Below are positions 10,243-18,946 of a DNA stretch of 64,000 nt, piece after piece. Source of the DNA: Marinomonas sp. CT5 (GTDB lineage: Bacteria; Pseudomonadota; Gammaproteobacteria; Pseudomonadales; Marinomonadaceae); contig NZ_CP025572.1 of assembly GCF_018336975.1 (NCBI RefSeq), forward strand, positions 1,459,910-1,523,909, written 5' to 3'. The notes beneath the pieces were generated by a model. That model saw only the letters and a list, made by a program, of their open reading frames with translations, was not told the DNA's origin and ran no database searches. How positions within the stretch are numbered: position 1 is the stretch's first letter; each line of letters opens with the position of its first letter. The position numbers and the translations under genes are program-made.

Positions 10243-10301
10243 ATAACCTACTAAAATAGTCAGGTAAATACTTGATCAAAACAGTAGGAATTGTGTAGTA
10301 T
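10243..10301 (+). promoter_or_regulatory. iscR promoter with two IscR type 1-like sites
   Basis: Two sequences match by eye the 25-bp IscR type 1 consensus (ATASYYGACTRWWWYAGTCRRSTAT). One is at 10243-10267 (begins ATAACCTACT, contains TAGTCAGGTA) and one at 10268-10292 (begins ATACTTGATC, contains CAGTAGG). They are adjacent. The second overlaps a -35 TTGATC (10272-10277), which is 18 bp before TAGTAT (10296-10301). This mirrors the E. coli iscR promoter, where [2Fe-2S]-IscR represses its own operon. The sites were scored by eye, not with a matrix. Confidence 0.75.
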
Positions 10302-10335
10302 TTACAACCACTGAATAATCTTAACTGGATAGTTT

Positions 10336-10824
10336 ATGCGCCTGACAACAAAAGGTCGTTATGCGGTAACCGCCATGCTTGATCTGGCATTGCATTCGGA
10401 TCAAGGACCTGTGTCTTTATCTGATATTTCAAGCCGACAGGGTATATCGTTATCTTATCTTGAACAGCTGTTTTCTAAGCTTCGTAAAAAGTCACTAGTT
10501 AGTAGTGTGAGAGGCCCAGGTGGTGGATATCGTTTAAGTCGTTCTAATGATGAGATTTTTGTTGCTCAGATTGTTGATGCGGTGAATGAATCAGTCGACG
10601 CAACGGGGTGTAAAGGGCGAAGTGATTGTCAAAGCGGTAACACTTGTCTTACCCACCATCTTTGGTGTGATTTGAGCGATCAGATACACGATTTTTTAAA
10701 TCAAATTAGCCTAGATCAATTGGTACGTCGAAATGATGTGCGTCAAGTTGCAGAACGGCAAGAATACGAAAGCCGACAGCGTTGTCTCGAAAATGACAAA
10801 ATTAGCGCGGCCATTGTTGATTGA
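10336..10824 (+). CDS. iscR: Iron-sulfur cluster regulator IscR
   Basis: A 162-residue Rrf2-family regulator. The winged helix-turn-helix is at the N-terminus ([18 protein letters not shown]). Cysteines 92, 98 and 104 and His107 occupy the positions used by E. coli IscR to bind a [2Fe-2S] cluster. It should sense cluster supply and control the downstream suf genes. Two type 1-like sites in its own promoter indicate autorepression. It is 74 bp from sufB; the spacer has a 7-bp hairpin at 10852-10868 (ACGCTGA/TCAGCGT) that could adjust the regulator-to-suf ratio. Confidence 0.96.
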   Translation: MRLTTKGRYAVTAMLDLALHSDQGPVSLSDISSRQGISLSYLEQLFSKLRKKSLVSSVRGPGGGYRLSRSNDEIFVAQIVDAVNESVDATGCKGRSDCQSGNTCLTHHLWCDLSDQIHDFLNQISLDQLVRRNDVRQVAERQEYESRQRCLENDKISAAIVD

Positions 10825-10898
10825 ATAAAGAATAAATTAATAAAGCTGAATACGCTGATTCTCAGCGTGTTAGTGGCTAACATTGAGTGAGTTTTTAT

Positions 10899-12335
10899 AT
10901 GACTGAGCAGATAGATAAGGCGCTGGCACGGGAATACGAAGCGGGTTTTGTCTCTGATGTAGAATCAGAAACCTTTGAGCCTGGTTTGAATGAAGATGTG
11001 ATTCGTCGTATTTCTGGAATGAAAGGTGAGCCTGAATGGATGCTCGAATGGCGCCTAAGTGCATTTCGTGAATGGTTAGAAATGGAAGAACCTGATTGGG
11101 CTTTGGTGGATTATCCCAAAATAGACTTTCAGTCTATTTCGTACTATTCAGCACCAAAGAGTATGAAGGACAAACCTAAATCCTTAGATGAAGTTGATCC
11201 TGAGTTACTGCGTACTTATGAGAAACTTGGTATCCCTCTCATTGAACAACAAATGTTGGCGGGTGTTGCCGTTGACGCTGTATTTGATTCAGTTTCTGTT
11301 GTCACAACATTTCGTGAAAAGCTTGAAGAAGCGGGCGTGATTTTCTGCCCTATATCTGAAGCGGTTCACAAATACCCTGATCTTGTTAAAAAATATATTG
11401 GCAGTGTGGTCCCTAAAAAAGACAACTATTACGCCGCTTTGAACTGCGCTGTATTTACGGATGGTTCTTTTGTCTACATTCCTAAAGGCACTCGTTGTCC
11501 AATGGAGTTGTCGACGTATTTCCGTATTAATGAACAAAATACTGGCCAATTTGAGCGAACCTTGATTGTCGCAGATGAAGGCAGTCACGTTAGCTACCTT
11601 GAAGGTTGTACGGCACCGCAACGTGACGAAAACCAGTTACACGCTGCCGTTGTTGAATTGGTTGCTTTAGACAACGCCGAAATTAAATACTCTACCGTGC
11701 AAAACTGGTATCCGGGCGATGAAAATGGCAAAGGCGGTATTTACAACTTTGTGACCAAGCGTGGTATTTGTCATACCAATGCCAAGATTTCTTGGACTCA
11801 AGTTGAGACTGGCTCATCTGTCACTTGGAAATACCCAAGCTGTATTTTGAAAGGTGACAATAGTGTGGGTGAGTTCTACTCTGTTGCCCTGACTCGTGGC
11901 CGTCAGCAAGCTGATACAGGCACCAAGATGATCCACATTGGTAAAAACACCAAATCTACCATCATTTCAAAAGGTATTTCAGCAGGCAGAAGTAACAACA
12001 GTTACCGTGGGCTTGTTCGTATGAACCCAGGTGCTGAAGGTGCTCGTAACTTCACTCAATGTGATTCCTTGTTGATTGGGGATCAGTGCGGAGCACACAC
12101 TTTCCCTTACGTAGAAAGTCGCAATCCATCGGCTATTGTTGAGCACGAAGCAACCACCTCTAAAGTCAGCGATGAACAGATGTTTTTATGTCGTCAGCGT
12201 GGTCTTGACCCTGAAAAAGCGGTATCCATGATAGTGAACGGCTTCTGTAAGGAAGTGTTTAAAGAATTACCAATGGAATTTGCCGTTGAAGCTGGCAAGT
12301 TACTAGAAATAAGCCTTGAAGGCTCAGTAGGTTAA
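10899..12335 (+). CDS. sufB: Fe-S cluster scaffold protein SufB
   Basis: A 478-residue protein with the SufB signature: an N-terminal helical part, then the beta-helix core with [20 protein letters not shown] and the C-terminal [20 protein letters not shown] region that contacts SufD and SufC. It builds [4Fe-4S] clusters within the SufBC2D complex in the cytoplasm. The start at ATG 10899 is supported by GAGTGAG 8 nt upstream; a GTG four codons earlier lies inside that ribosome-binding region and is less likely. It is the first suf gene after iscR, with sufC 13 bp downstream. Confidence 0.97.
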   Translation: MTEQIDKALAREYEAGFVSDVESETFEPGLNEDVIRRISGMKGEPEWMLEWRLSAFREWLEMEEPDWALVDYPKIDFQSISYYSAPKSMKDKPKSLDEVDPELLRTYEKLGIPLIEQQMLAGVAVDAVFDSVSVVTTFREKLEEAGVIFCPISEAVHKYPDLVKKYIGSVVPKKDNYYAALNCAVFTDGSFVYIPKGTRCPMELSTYFRINEQNTGQFERTLIVADEGSHVSYLEGCTAPQRDENQLHAAVVELVALDNAEIKYSTVQNWYPGDENGKGGIYNFVTKRGICHTNAKISWTQVETGSSVTWKYPSCILKGDNSVGEFYSVALTRGRQQADTGTKMIHIGKNTKSTIISKGISAGRSNNSYRGLVRMNPGAEGARNFTQCDSLLIGDQCGAHTFPYVESRNPSAIVEHEATTSKVSDEQMFLCRQRGLDPEKAVSMIVNGFCKEVFKELPMEFAVEAGKLLEISLEGSVG

Positions 12336-12348
12336 GGAATTATTAAAG

Positions 12349-13134
12349 ATGTCTAACACGAAAAACTTGTTGACGATAAAAGATTTGCACGCCAGCGTTG
12401 AAGAGAAACAAATCATCAAAGGCTTGGATTTAGAAATTAAACCAGGTGAAGTACACGCTATCATGGGGCCAAATGGTGCCGGTAAAAGTACGCTAGGTTA
12501 TGTTTTGTCTGGTCGAGATGGCTACAGCGTAGAAAGTGGTAGTGTAACACTTGATGGTGAAGACCTATTAGACATGGAAACTGAAGACCGTGCTCGTGCA
12601 GGTCTGTTCCTTGCTTTTCAATACCCTGTAGAAATTCCTGGTGTAAGCAATTTGGAGTTTTTGAAAGCGGCTGTTGATGCTCAGCGTGAAGCTCGTGGCG
12701 AAGAGGCCATTTCTTCAGCTGATTTCTTGAAAGAAGCGAAAGCGGCTTGTAAGCAAGTTAATCTTCCGGTGGCTTTCTTAAAGCGTGGTGTTAATGAAGG
12801 CTTTTCTGGTGGTGAGAAAAAGCGCAACGAATTAATGCAAATGCTATTGCTTAAGCCAAAGCTTTGTATCCTAGATGAAACTGACTCTGGTTTGGATATT
12901 GATGCGCTACAAGTGGTTGCGGAAGGTGTAAATAGCCAGCGCTCTGCCGATCGTAGCTTTATCGTAGTGACTCACTACCAACGTCTTTTAGATTACATCA
13001 AACCTGATTTTGTACACGTACTATCTGACGGTAAAATTGTTAAGAGTGGTGATGCTTCTCTTGCGCTTGAGTTAGAAGCTCAAGGTTATTCTTGGTTGCA
13101 AAAAGAGCCAGCTGAAGACGAACTTGAGGGGTAA
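12349..13134 (+). CDS. sufC: Fe-S assembly ATPase SufC
   Basis: A 261-residue ABC-type ATPase of the SufBCD complex. Walker A is MGPNGAGKST (about residue 40), the signature region is FSGGEKKRNELMQ, and Walker B is LCILDETDSGLDID; the D-loop variant SGLDID is typical of SufC. ATP binding drives the SufBD rearrangement needed for cluster assembly. It starts 13 bp after sufB and stops 3 bp before sufD. Confidence 0.97.
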   Translation: MSNTKNLLTIKDLHASVEEKQIIKGLDLEIKPGEVHAIMGPNGAGKSTLGYVLSGRDGYSVESGSVTLDGEDLLDMETEDRARAGLFLAFQYPVEIPGVSNLEFLKAAVDAQREARGEEAISSADFLKEAKAACKQVNLPVAFLKRGVNEGFSGGEKKRNELMQMLLLKPKLCILDETDSGLDIDALQVVAEGVNSQRSADRSFIVVTHYQRLLDYIKPDFVHVLSDGKIVKSGDASLALELEAQGYSWLQKEPAEDELEG

Positions 13135-13137
13135 TTC

Positions 13138-14397
13138 ATGAGTGAATGGTTAGAAAGCGCCATTGCTCGAGCGCAAGGTATTAATGACTGGCTTGCTCCA
13201 AAGCGAGCTCATGCACTTGAAGTATTGGCAAATACTAAATGGCCAACACGCAAAACCGAAGCTTGGCGCTATACGCCGCTGCGTCCTGTAGATCGTTCTC
13301 AAGCCAAGCCAGCAAGTGGTATGACGGATTTATCGCCGCTTGCCATTGATAATTTATCAGCGATTGAACTGGTCTTTGTAAATGGCCAGTTTGATAAAAC
13401 GCAATTGCCAGCCACGTTACCTGAAGGTTTGTCTGTTTGTTTGGGGGCTGACCTAGGCTCAGCAGAACAAGCGGATGTACTTAGTGTCTTTTCAACGATT
13501 AAACCAGAGCGTCATATTTTTGGTTTGGTCAACGATGCCTTGGCCCAAGACGTTGTTGTGGTCACAGTCGCTGAAGGGATTGAGGTTGCTCAGCCGATTC
13601 GTATTAGTTCTCTATTGAGTCAAGGTGCAGAGTCTCATACGCGTGTACAAGTTGCGTTAGCTGAAGGTGCTAAATTAACTGTCATAGAAGACATTCAGGC
13701 TCAAGGCGAGAGTTTGAATACCGCCTTTGTTGAATACAATATTGCGGCTAATGCTCGACTAGAACATTATCGTTTTGCTTTGCAAACTGGCTCTAATGTG
13801 GCCGTTGGCGGCAGTCACTTTAATTTGCATGACCATGCGAAAATGACCAGTACGATTGTAGGCTTTGGTAGTGAGCTGTCTCGCTTAGATACAGACATTA
13901 TTCACGCTGGTGAATTTGCTGATGCCAAGCTTAATGCGATGTATTTGTTGGATGGCAAAGAGCTGTTTGATCTGCATGCAACGGTTGAACATGCTATGCC
14001 AAATGGCAAAACTGAAGAAAACGTTCGTTGTATTGTTGCGGATCGTGCTCGCGCTATTTTTAATGGCCGTATTCATATCCATCGTGATGCTCAGAAGACA
14101 TTGGCAGAATTGAATAACCGTAATTTGTTGTTATCAGACAAAGCCGAAATCAATACTAAACCAGAGCTCGAAATATACGCGGATGATGTTAAGTGTGCCC
14201 ATGGCGCAACGGTTGCTCAAATTGATAAGCAGGCTTTGTACTATCTACAAACCCGTGGCGTTAGTCGTGCAAAAGCGCAAGTGATGCTTAACTTTGGCTT
14301 TATAAATGAGCTGATTGATTTAATGCCAAATGCGGCGTTAGCGGAATGGATTCGTCCTATTATCCGCGAGCGTTTTGCGCAGATGGAAGTGAAATAA
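13138..14397 (+). CDS. sufD: Fe-S assembly protein SufD
   Basis: A 419-residue SufD, a paralogue of SufB that forms the SufB-SufD heterodimer and helps bring iron to the scaffold. The N-terminal segment KTEAWRYTPLRPV and the C-terminal beta-helix with KCAHGATVAQIDKQALYYLQ and ARAQ-like RAKAQVML are typical. The conserved histidine implicated in E. coli SufD (His360) is likely the one in CAHGAT. The start is ATG 13138, only 3 bp after sufC. Confidence 0.96.
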   Translation: MSEWLESAIARAQGINDWLAPKRAHALEVLANTKWPTRKTEAWRYTPLRPVDRSQAKPASGMTDLSPLAIDNLSAIELVFVNGQFDKTQLPATLPEGLSVCLGADLGSAEQADVLSVFSTIKPERHIFGLVNDALAQDVVVVTVAEGIEVAQPIRISSLLSQGAESHTRVQVALAEGAKLTVIEDIQAQGESLNTAFVEYNIAANARLEHYRFALQTGSNVAVGGSHFNLHDHAKMTSTIVGFGSELSRLDTDIIHAGEFADAKLNAMYLLDGKELFDLHATVEHAMPNGKTEENVRCIVADRARAIFNGRIHIHRDAQKTLAELNNRNLLLSDKAEINTKPELEIYADDVKCAHGATVAQIDKQALYYLQTRGVSRAKAQVMLNFGFINELIDLMPNAALAEWIRPIIRERFAQMEVK

Positions 14398-14408
14398 GCG
14401 AGAATCGA

Positions 14409-15626
14409 ATGAGTTTTGATGTAGCGGCAATCCGCGAGCAATTTCCGATTTTAAAGCGCGTCATTGACGGTAATCCGCTTATTTATCTTGATAATGCCGC
14501 GACCACACAAAAACCGCAGTGTGTTATTGATTCCCTGGTGGATTACTACACCACATGTAATTCCAATGTGCATCGTGGCGCACATCGTCTTGCGGATGAG
14601 GCGACTCGTCGTTTTGAAGATGCCCGTGATATCGTAAAAGGCTTTATCAATGCGCCAAAGCGTGAAGAGGTGATCTGGACAACTGGTACCACTGAAGCCA
14701 TTAATATTGTGGCTAACGGTTTGGGGTCTTTGTTGTCTGTGGGTGACGAAGTGATTGCAACGCAAATGGATCATCACGCGAATCTAGTGACTTGGCAGCA
14801 AGCTTGTAAAGCGTCTGGCGCGACATTAAAAACCATTCCTGTAACGGATTCTGGTGAGTTAGATCAAGCGGCTTATGACGCTATGCTCAGTGAGCGGACA
14901 AAATTCGTAGCCTTTCCTCATGTGTCCAATGCACTTGGAACGGTAAACCCAATTAAAGCCATGACAGCCAAAGCGAAGAAGTTCGGCGCTTGGGTTTTGG
15001 TGGATGGTGCTCAAGGCGCTGCTCACGGTGGGGTTGATGTGCAAGACATCGGTTGTGATTTTTATGCGTTTTCTGGGCATAAAATCTATGGGCCAATGGG
15101 CGTTGGCGTCTTGTGGGGGAAAGAGTCTGTGTTATCGACTTGGCCTGTATGGCGCACAGGTGGCGAGATGATTTCTATCGTGACTTTGCAAGATGCGACG
15201 TGGAATGTATTGCCTTATCGCTTTGAAGCAGGTACGCCAAATGTGGGTGATGCTATTGCGATGGGTGAGGCGATCCGTTGGTTTAGCGCTTTGGATCAAG
15301 AGGCTGTGGCGGCGCACGAGAAAGCATTGCTTGATCGTGCAACTGAGCTGGCGCAAGACTTTGAAGGTTTATCCATTATTGGTAACGCCAAAGAGAAAAT
15401 TGGCGTACTAAGTTTTGTTATGGACCAAGGTCATCCTGCGGATATTGGATTTTTGCTGGATCGTCAGGGGATTGCGGTGCGTACCGGGGATCATTGTGCT
15501 CAGCCTTTAATGGCCCGTTTTAATGTTCCTGGAACTGCGCGAGCATCCTTCTCAATCTATAACACATTAGAAGAAGTTGACGCTCTGTTTGTCGCACTCA
15601 AAAAAGTGCGAACCATGTTGGCTTAG
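14409..15626 (+). CDS. sufS: Cysteine desulfurase SufS
   Basis: A 405-residue PLP enzyme of the group II (SufS/CsdA) type that removes sulfur from cysteine and passes it to SufE. The PLP lysine lies in SGHKIYGPMG, and the persulfide cysteine in the short loop RTGDHCAQPLM. I place the start at ATG 14409, giving MSFDVAAIREQFPIL and a length equal to E. coli SufS; 21 further codons upstream would overlap sufD. It is 11 bp from sufD and 9 bp from sufA. Confidence 0.96.
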   Translation: MSFDVAAIREQFPILKRVIDGNPLIYLDNAATTQKPQCVIDSLVDYYTTCNSNVHRGAHRLADEATRRFEDARDIVKGFINAPKREEVIWTTGTTEAINIVANGLGSLLSVGDEVIATQMDHHANLVTWQQACKASGATLKTIPVTDSGELDQAAYDAMLSERTKFVAFPHVSNALGTVNPIKAMTAKAKKFGAWVLVDGAQGAAHGGVDVQDIGCDFYAFSGHKIYGPMGVGVLWGKESVLSTWPVWRTGGEMISIVTLQDATWNVLPYRFEAGTPNVGDAIAMGEAIRWFSALDQEAVAAHEKALLDRATELAQDFEGLSIIGNAKEKIGVLSFVMDQGHPADIGFLLDRQGIAVRTGDHCAQPLMARFNVPGTARASFSIYNTLEEVDALFVALKKVRTMLA

Positions 15627-15635
15627 GAGGTATAT

Positions 15636-15986
15636 ATGACGATTGCAACCTTTGATCCTGTCTCTAGCGTGTCTTTAACCGCTTCTGCGCAGAAATACTT
15701 TGCTTCAAAATTGACAAAGCAGCCAGGCAAATTGATTCGATTAAGTACCAAAGAAAGTGGCTGTACCGGCTTTTCTTATGTGCTAGATATTGTTGATAGC
15801 GCAATGGAAAGTGATACGGTGCTAGATTTTGGTGATGTGACACTTGCTGTAGATTCTCAGTCAGTATCCATGCTAAAAGGAACCGAAATTGACCTAGTGC
15901 GCGAAGGCGTTAACGAAGTTGTGAAGTTTAAAAACCCTAACGTTGTAGCGGAATGTGGCTGTGGCGAAAGCTTTAGTGTGAGTTAA
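15636..15986 (+). CDS. sufA: A-type Fe-S carrier protein SufA
   Basis: A 116-residue HesB/IscA-fold protein with the three ligand cysteines: one in ESGCTGFSY and two in ECGCGESF at the C-terminus. It receives clusters from SufBCD and delivers them to apo-proteins. Its place after sufS in the suf operon favours SufA over IscA or ErpA. AGGAGG lies 8 nt before the ATG. Confidence 0.92.
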   Translation: MTIATFDPVSSVSLTASAQKYFASKLTKQPGKLIRLSTKESGCTGFSYVLDIVDSAMESDTVLDFGDVTLAVDSQSVSMLKGTEIDLVREGVNEVVKFKNPNVVAECGCGESFSVS

Positions 15987-15990
15987 GTTC

Positions 15991-16521
15991 ATGCAAAAAA
16001 TGGTAGTAACACAGCGATCTTGTCCTGCTCGACGAGTGCCAAGTGGCGAACCAGTTAGTATCCCTGAAGGTCAGTTTATTACTATCAATCAGAGTCTAGG
16101 GGGTAATTATACTGTTACCTGGCAAGGCAATATGCTGCGTATAGATGGAACCGACGCAGAAGCCATTGGCCAGCAGCCTGAAGTATTAGATTTCGAAGAC
16201 TTGGGTACTGGAGAAATCAGTGAAGAGCAAGTTTGGCAGGCTCTAGATACCATTTATGACCCAGAGATTCCGATAAGTTTGGTGTCATTAGGTTTGGTCT
16301 ACAAGGTGTCGTTAGACCAAGAGAATAAGACAGTTTTGATCGATATGACTTTGACCGCGCCAGGTTGTGGTATGGGGCCTGTGTTAGTTGGTGATGTAAA
16401 ATACCGAGTAGCAAAGGTGCCGAATGTGGATTCAGTCAAAGTGGATCTAGTGTTTGATCCACCTTGGTCACGAGAGATGATGAGTGAAGAAGCTCAATTG
16501 GAAGCGGGTCTTTTCTTTTAG
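15991..16521 (+). CDS. sufT: Probable Fe-S assembly protein SufT
   Basis: A 176-residue protein with a MIP18/DUF59 domain at about 75-170. The motif TLTAPGCGMGP holds the conserved cysteine, and YDPEIPISLVSLGLVY is the family signature. An extra N-terminal domain of about 70 residues precedes it, as in proteins annotated SufT. Its likely role is maturation or delivery of clusters. It starts 5 bp after sufA and a terminator follows at 16572, so it is probably the last gene of the iscR-sufBCDSA-sufT transcript. Confidence 0.9.
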   Translation: MQKMVVTQRSCPARRVPSGEPVSIPEGQFITINQSLGGNYTVTWQGNMLRIDGTDAEAIGQQPEVLDFEDLGTGEISEEQVWQALDTIYDPEIPISLVSLGLVYKVSLDQENKTVLIDMTLTAPGCGMGPVLVGDVKYRVAKVPNVDSVKVDLVFDPPWSREMMSEEAQLEAGLFF

Positions 16522-16571
16522 CTGTTTTCTTTTGATGGCTTCGGTCATTCATTAAAATCGAATACAATACG

Positions 16572-16604
16572 AAACGGCCTTGGCATTTAGCCAAAGCCGT
16601 TTTT
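16572..16604 (+). terminator. Terminator between sufT and sufE
   Basis: A 12-bp stem with one mismatch (AAACGGC-c-TTGGC pairing GCCAA-a-GCCGTTT) and a 5-nt loop runs into T residues (16600-16604). It divides the SUF genes into two groups, so sufE-iscS may have a separate promoter or receive only read-through transcription. Confidence 0.85.
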
Positions 16605-16636
16605 GTTTTAATAGACGCAATGCAAAAGAGGTAGTC

Positions 16637-17062
16637 ATGGCTTTACCTAGTACTGAAGAGATCATAGATGACCTGTCGTTTTTTGACGACTGGGAAGACA
16701 AGTACAAATACATTATTGATCTAGGTAAATCGTTGCCTGAATTTGATGAATCTTGGCGCACACCTGAGCGTTTGGTGAAAGGTTGTCAGAGCAGTGTGTG
16801 GATTCAGCCAGGAAGTGAGCAAGATCCCGCTAAAGGGGAAGTGCTGACATTTTCTGTAGACAGTGATGCCATTATTGTTCGTGGTTTGCTTGGTTTAGTG
16901 TTGGCTGCTTTAGACCATAAAACCCCACAAGAAATTTTGGATTTTGATATTACGGCTTATTTTGAAGAGCTAGACCTTGAGAGACATTTAAGTCCGACTC
17001 GTGGCAATGGTTTGCGTTCAATTGTCAGCCGCATTAAAGGCATTGCACAAGCAGCCGTTTAA
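16637..17062 (+). CDS. sufE: Cysteine desulfuration protein SufE
   Basis: A 141-residue SufE-family sulfur acceptor. The catalytic cysteine is residue 50 in VKGCQSSVW, matching Cys51 of E. coli SufE. It takes the persulfide from SufS (or from a CsdA-type enzyme) and passes it to SufB. The start is ATG 16637 with AGAGG 5 nt upstream; a longer reading from 16580 would begin inside the terminator. It is 20 bp before iscS and past the suf terminator. Confidence 0.95.
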   Translation: MALPSTEEIIDDLSFFDDWEDKYKYIIDLGKSLPEFDESWRTPERLVKGCQSSVWIQPGSEQDPAKGEVLTFSVDSDAIIVRGLLGLVLAALDHKTPQEILDFDITAYFEELDLERHLSPTRGNGLRSIVSRIKGIAQAAV

Positions 17063-17082
17063 ATTTTATTGGAGAGCGTTAA

Positions 17083-18237
17083 ATGAACACCCCGGTTTAC
17101 CTAGATAATTCTGCTACCACACCAGTCGATCCAAGAGTGGCTGAGAAAATGATGGCGTGCTTAACGCAGGATGGTAACTTTGGAAACCCTGCTTCACGTT
17201 CACATTTATTTGGCTGGCGTGCCGAAGAGGCGGTGGAAGAAGCTAGGTTGCAGGTGGCAAGTTTAATTAAAGCGGATTCTCGTGAGATCGTTTGGACATC
17301 CGGTGCAACAGAGGCTAACAACTTGGCTTTAAAAGGTGTGGCGCACTCTTATCGTCAAAAAGGTCGCCATATTATTACGTCAATGATTGAGCATAAGGCT
17401 GTGTTGGACCCTTGTAAGCAGCTTGAAAAAGAAGGCTTTGAGGTGACGTATTTACAGCCTGATTCGCATGGTGTTATATCTCCTAGCCAAGTTGAGGAAG
17501 CGCTTCGAGAAGACACTATTTTAGTCTCTTTGATGCATGGCAATAATGAGCTTGGTGTGCTGACAGATATTGCAGCGATTGGTGAGTTGACTCGTTCACG
17601 TGGTGTTTTTTTGCATGTTGATGCGGCTCAGACCACGGGGAAAGTTGAGATTGATGTAAATGCCATGAAAGTGGATTTAATGTCTCTTACAGCCCACAAA
17701 ACCTATGGACCAAAAGGAATTGGGGCTTTGTTTGTGCGTCGTTCACCAAAAGTAAAATTGGAAGCACAGATTCATGGCGGTGGGCATGAGCGCGGTATGC
17801 GCTCTGGTACACTGGCAACACATCAAATTGTTGGTATGGGCGAAGCATTTCGTCTGGCAGCGGAAGAAATGGTGCAAGATTGTGCTCGGATCCAATCATT
17901 GCGCGAGCGTTTATGGTCATCATTGAGTGAAATGACTGGGGTGCACCTAAATGGTGATTCAGATAATCGAGTGGCTGGCGTCATAAATGTCGGCTTTTCT
18001 GATGTAGATGGTGAAGTGTTGCTGATGTCTTTGAGTGACATTGCGGTTTCTTCAGGTTCGGCTTGTACGTCAGCAAGCTTAGAGCCCTCTTATGTTTTGC
18101 GTGCCATTGGTTTGGAAGATAGTTTAGCGCACAGTTCTTTGCGTCTTTCTGTCGGGCGCTTTACCAGCGAAGAAGAGGTAGACTTTGCCGCTGAAACCAT
18201 TAAAAACGCAGTAACTCGTCTTCGAGCAGTGGCATAA
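17083..18237 (+). CDS. iscS: IscS-type cysteine desulfurase with short C-terminus
   Basis: A 384-residue group I cysteine desulfurase. The start [20 protein letters not shown], the PLP lysine in [11 protein letters not shown] and the active cysteine in [21 protein letters not shown] match IscS closely. It ends at VTRLRAVA, about 20 residues short of E. coli IscS (404), and lacks the C-terminal tail reported to contact IscU. No iscU, hscB, hscA or fdx gene lies nearby. It may serve mainly tRNA thiolation and other sulfur transfers. It follows sufE by 20 bp. NifS is the alternative name, but the ndk-side position favours IscS. Confidence 0.92.
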   Translation: MNTPVYLDNSATTPVDPRVAEKMMACLTQDGNFGNPASRSHLFGWRAEEAVEEARLQVASLIKADSREIVWTSGATEANNLALKGVAHSYRQKGRHIITSMIEHKAVLDPCKQLEKEGFEVTYLQPDSHGVISPSQVEEALREDTILVSLMHGNNELGVLTDIAAIGELTRSRGVFLHVDAAQTTGKVEIDVNAMKVDLMSLTAHKTYGPKGIGALFVRRSPKVKLEAQIHGGGHERGMRSGTLATHQIVGMGEAFRLAAEEMVQDCARIQSLRERLWSSLSEMTGVHLNGDSDNRVAGVINVGFSDVDGEVLLMSLSDIAVSSGSACTSASLEPSYVLRAIGLEDSLAHSSLRLSVGRFTSEEEVDFAAETIKNAVTRLRAVA

Positions 18238-18314
18238 GCGTAAGAATTGGTATTTTTATACTTATTTGAATAAATAATGTTCTTTAGATCGTACAATTTT
18301 AATGAATTGGTGCG

Positions 18315-18320
18315 TATAAT
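18315..18320 (+). promoter_or_regulatory. Likely -10 element of the ndk promoter
   Basis: A perfect TATAAT lies in the 156-bp gap before ndk, with a TG pair 2 nt upstream that may partly act as an extended -10. The -35 region (around 18292, ACAATT) is poor. Assigned by eye. Confidence 0.5.
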
Positions 18321-18393
18321 ACGCGCGCTGAACTTTTAAGTCCTGGGCCATGCAAAAGGCATCGCCCCTTTAAATTTAATTTGGAGTTATATC

Positions 18394-18801
18394 ATGGCGT
18401 TAGAACGCACTCTATCTATCATCAAGCCTGATGCTGTTGCGAAAAACGTAATTGGCGAAATCTACACTCGTTTTGAACGTGCTGGTTTCAAAATCGTTGA
18501 AGCTAAAATGATTCAACTAGACGACGAATTGGCTGGTGGTTTCTACGCTGAGCACAAAGAGCGTCCTTTCTATAAAGATTTGGTTGCTTTCATGACTTCT
18601 GGTCCTGTTGTTGTTTCTGTTCTTGAAGGTGAAGGCGCTGTTCTTCGTCATCGTGAACTAATGGGTGCTACTAACCCTAAAGAAGCCGCTGCTGGTACTT
18701 TGCGTGCTGATTACGCGACTTCTATCGATGCGAACGCTGTTCACGGTTCTGATTCTGTTGAATCTGCAGCGCGTGAAATTGCTTACTTCTTCGGTAAGTA
18801 A
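18394..18801 (+). CDS. ndk: Nucleoside diphosphate kinase
   Basis: A 135-residue enzyme that transfers the gamma phosphate from ATP to nucleoside diphosphates through phospho-His117 ([12 protein letters not shown]). The N-terminus [15 protein letters not shown] is canonical. TTGGAG precedes the ATG. It has its own promoter and is followed by two terminators, so it is likely monocistronic despite sitting between iscS and rlmN. Confidence 0.98.
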   Translation: MALERTLSIIKPDAVAKNVIGEIYTRFERAGFKIVEAKMIQLDDELAGGFYAEHKERPFYKDLVAFMTSGPVVVSVLEGEGAVLRHRELMGATNPKEAAAGTLRADYATSIDANAVHGSDSVESAAREIAYFFGK

Positions 18802-18837
18802 TTGACAGCTAGGACGATTATGTCCGAGATGTTTTGT

Positions 18838-18863
18838 AAAAGCGGGTGCTAGCCCGCTTTTTT
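18838..18863 (+). terminator. First terminator after ndk
   Basis: A GCGGG/CCCGC stem extended by A-T pairs (AAAAGCGGG with CCCGCTTTT), a 6-nt loop and six T residues (18858-18863). It lies 37 bp after the ndk stop. Confidence 0.9.
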
Positions 18864-18867
18864 ACAG

Positions 18868-18905
18868 AGGCTTCTGAAAAGACTTTTCTTTTCAGAGGCT
18901 TTTTT
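18868..18905 (+). terminator. Second terminator after ndk
   Basis: A 13-bp stem with G-U pairs (GGCTTCTGAAAAG at 18869-18881 with CTTTTCAGAGGCT at 18888-18900) runs into six T residues. It follows 5 bp after the first terminator, a tandem arrangement for a highly expressed gene. Confidence 0.8.
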
Positions 18906-18946
18906 CGTTTACACTTAATGCTACATACAGCAAGCGATATTGAATT

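Noticed and set aside
10887..10898. GTG start for sufB four codons upstream
   Set aside because: It falls within the probable ribosome-binding site (GAGTGAG) of the ATG at 10899.
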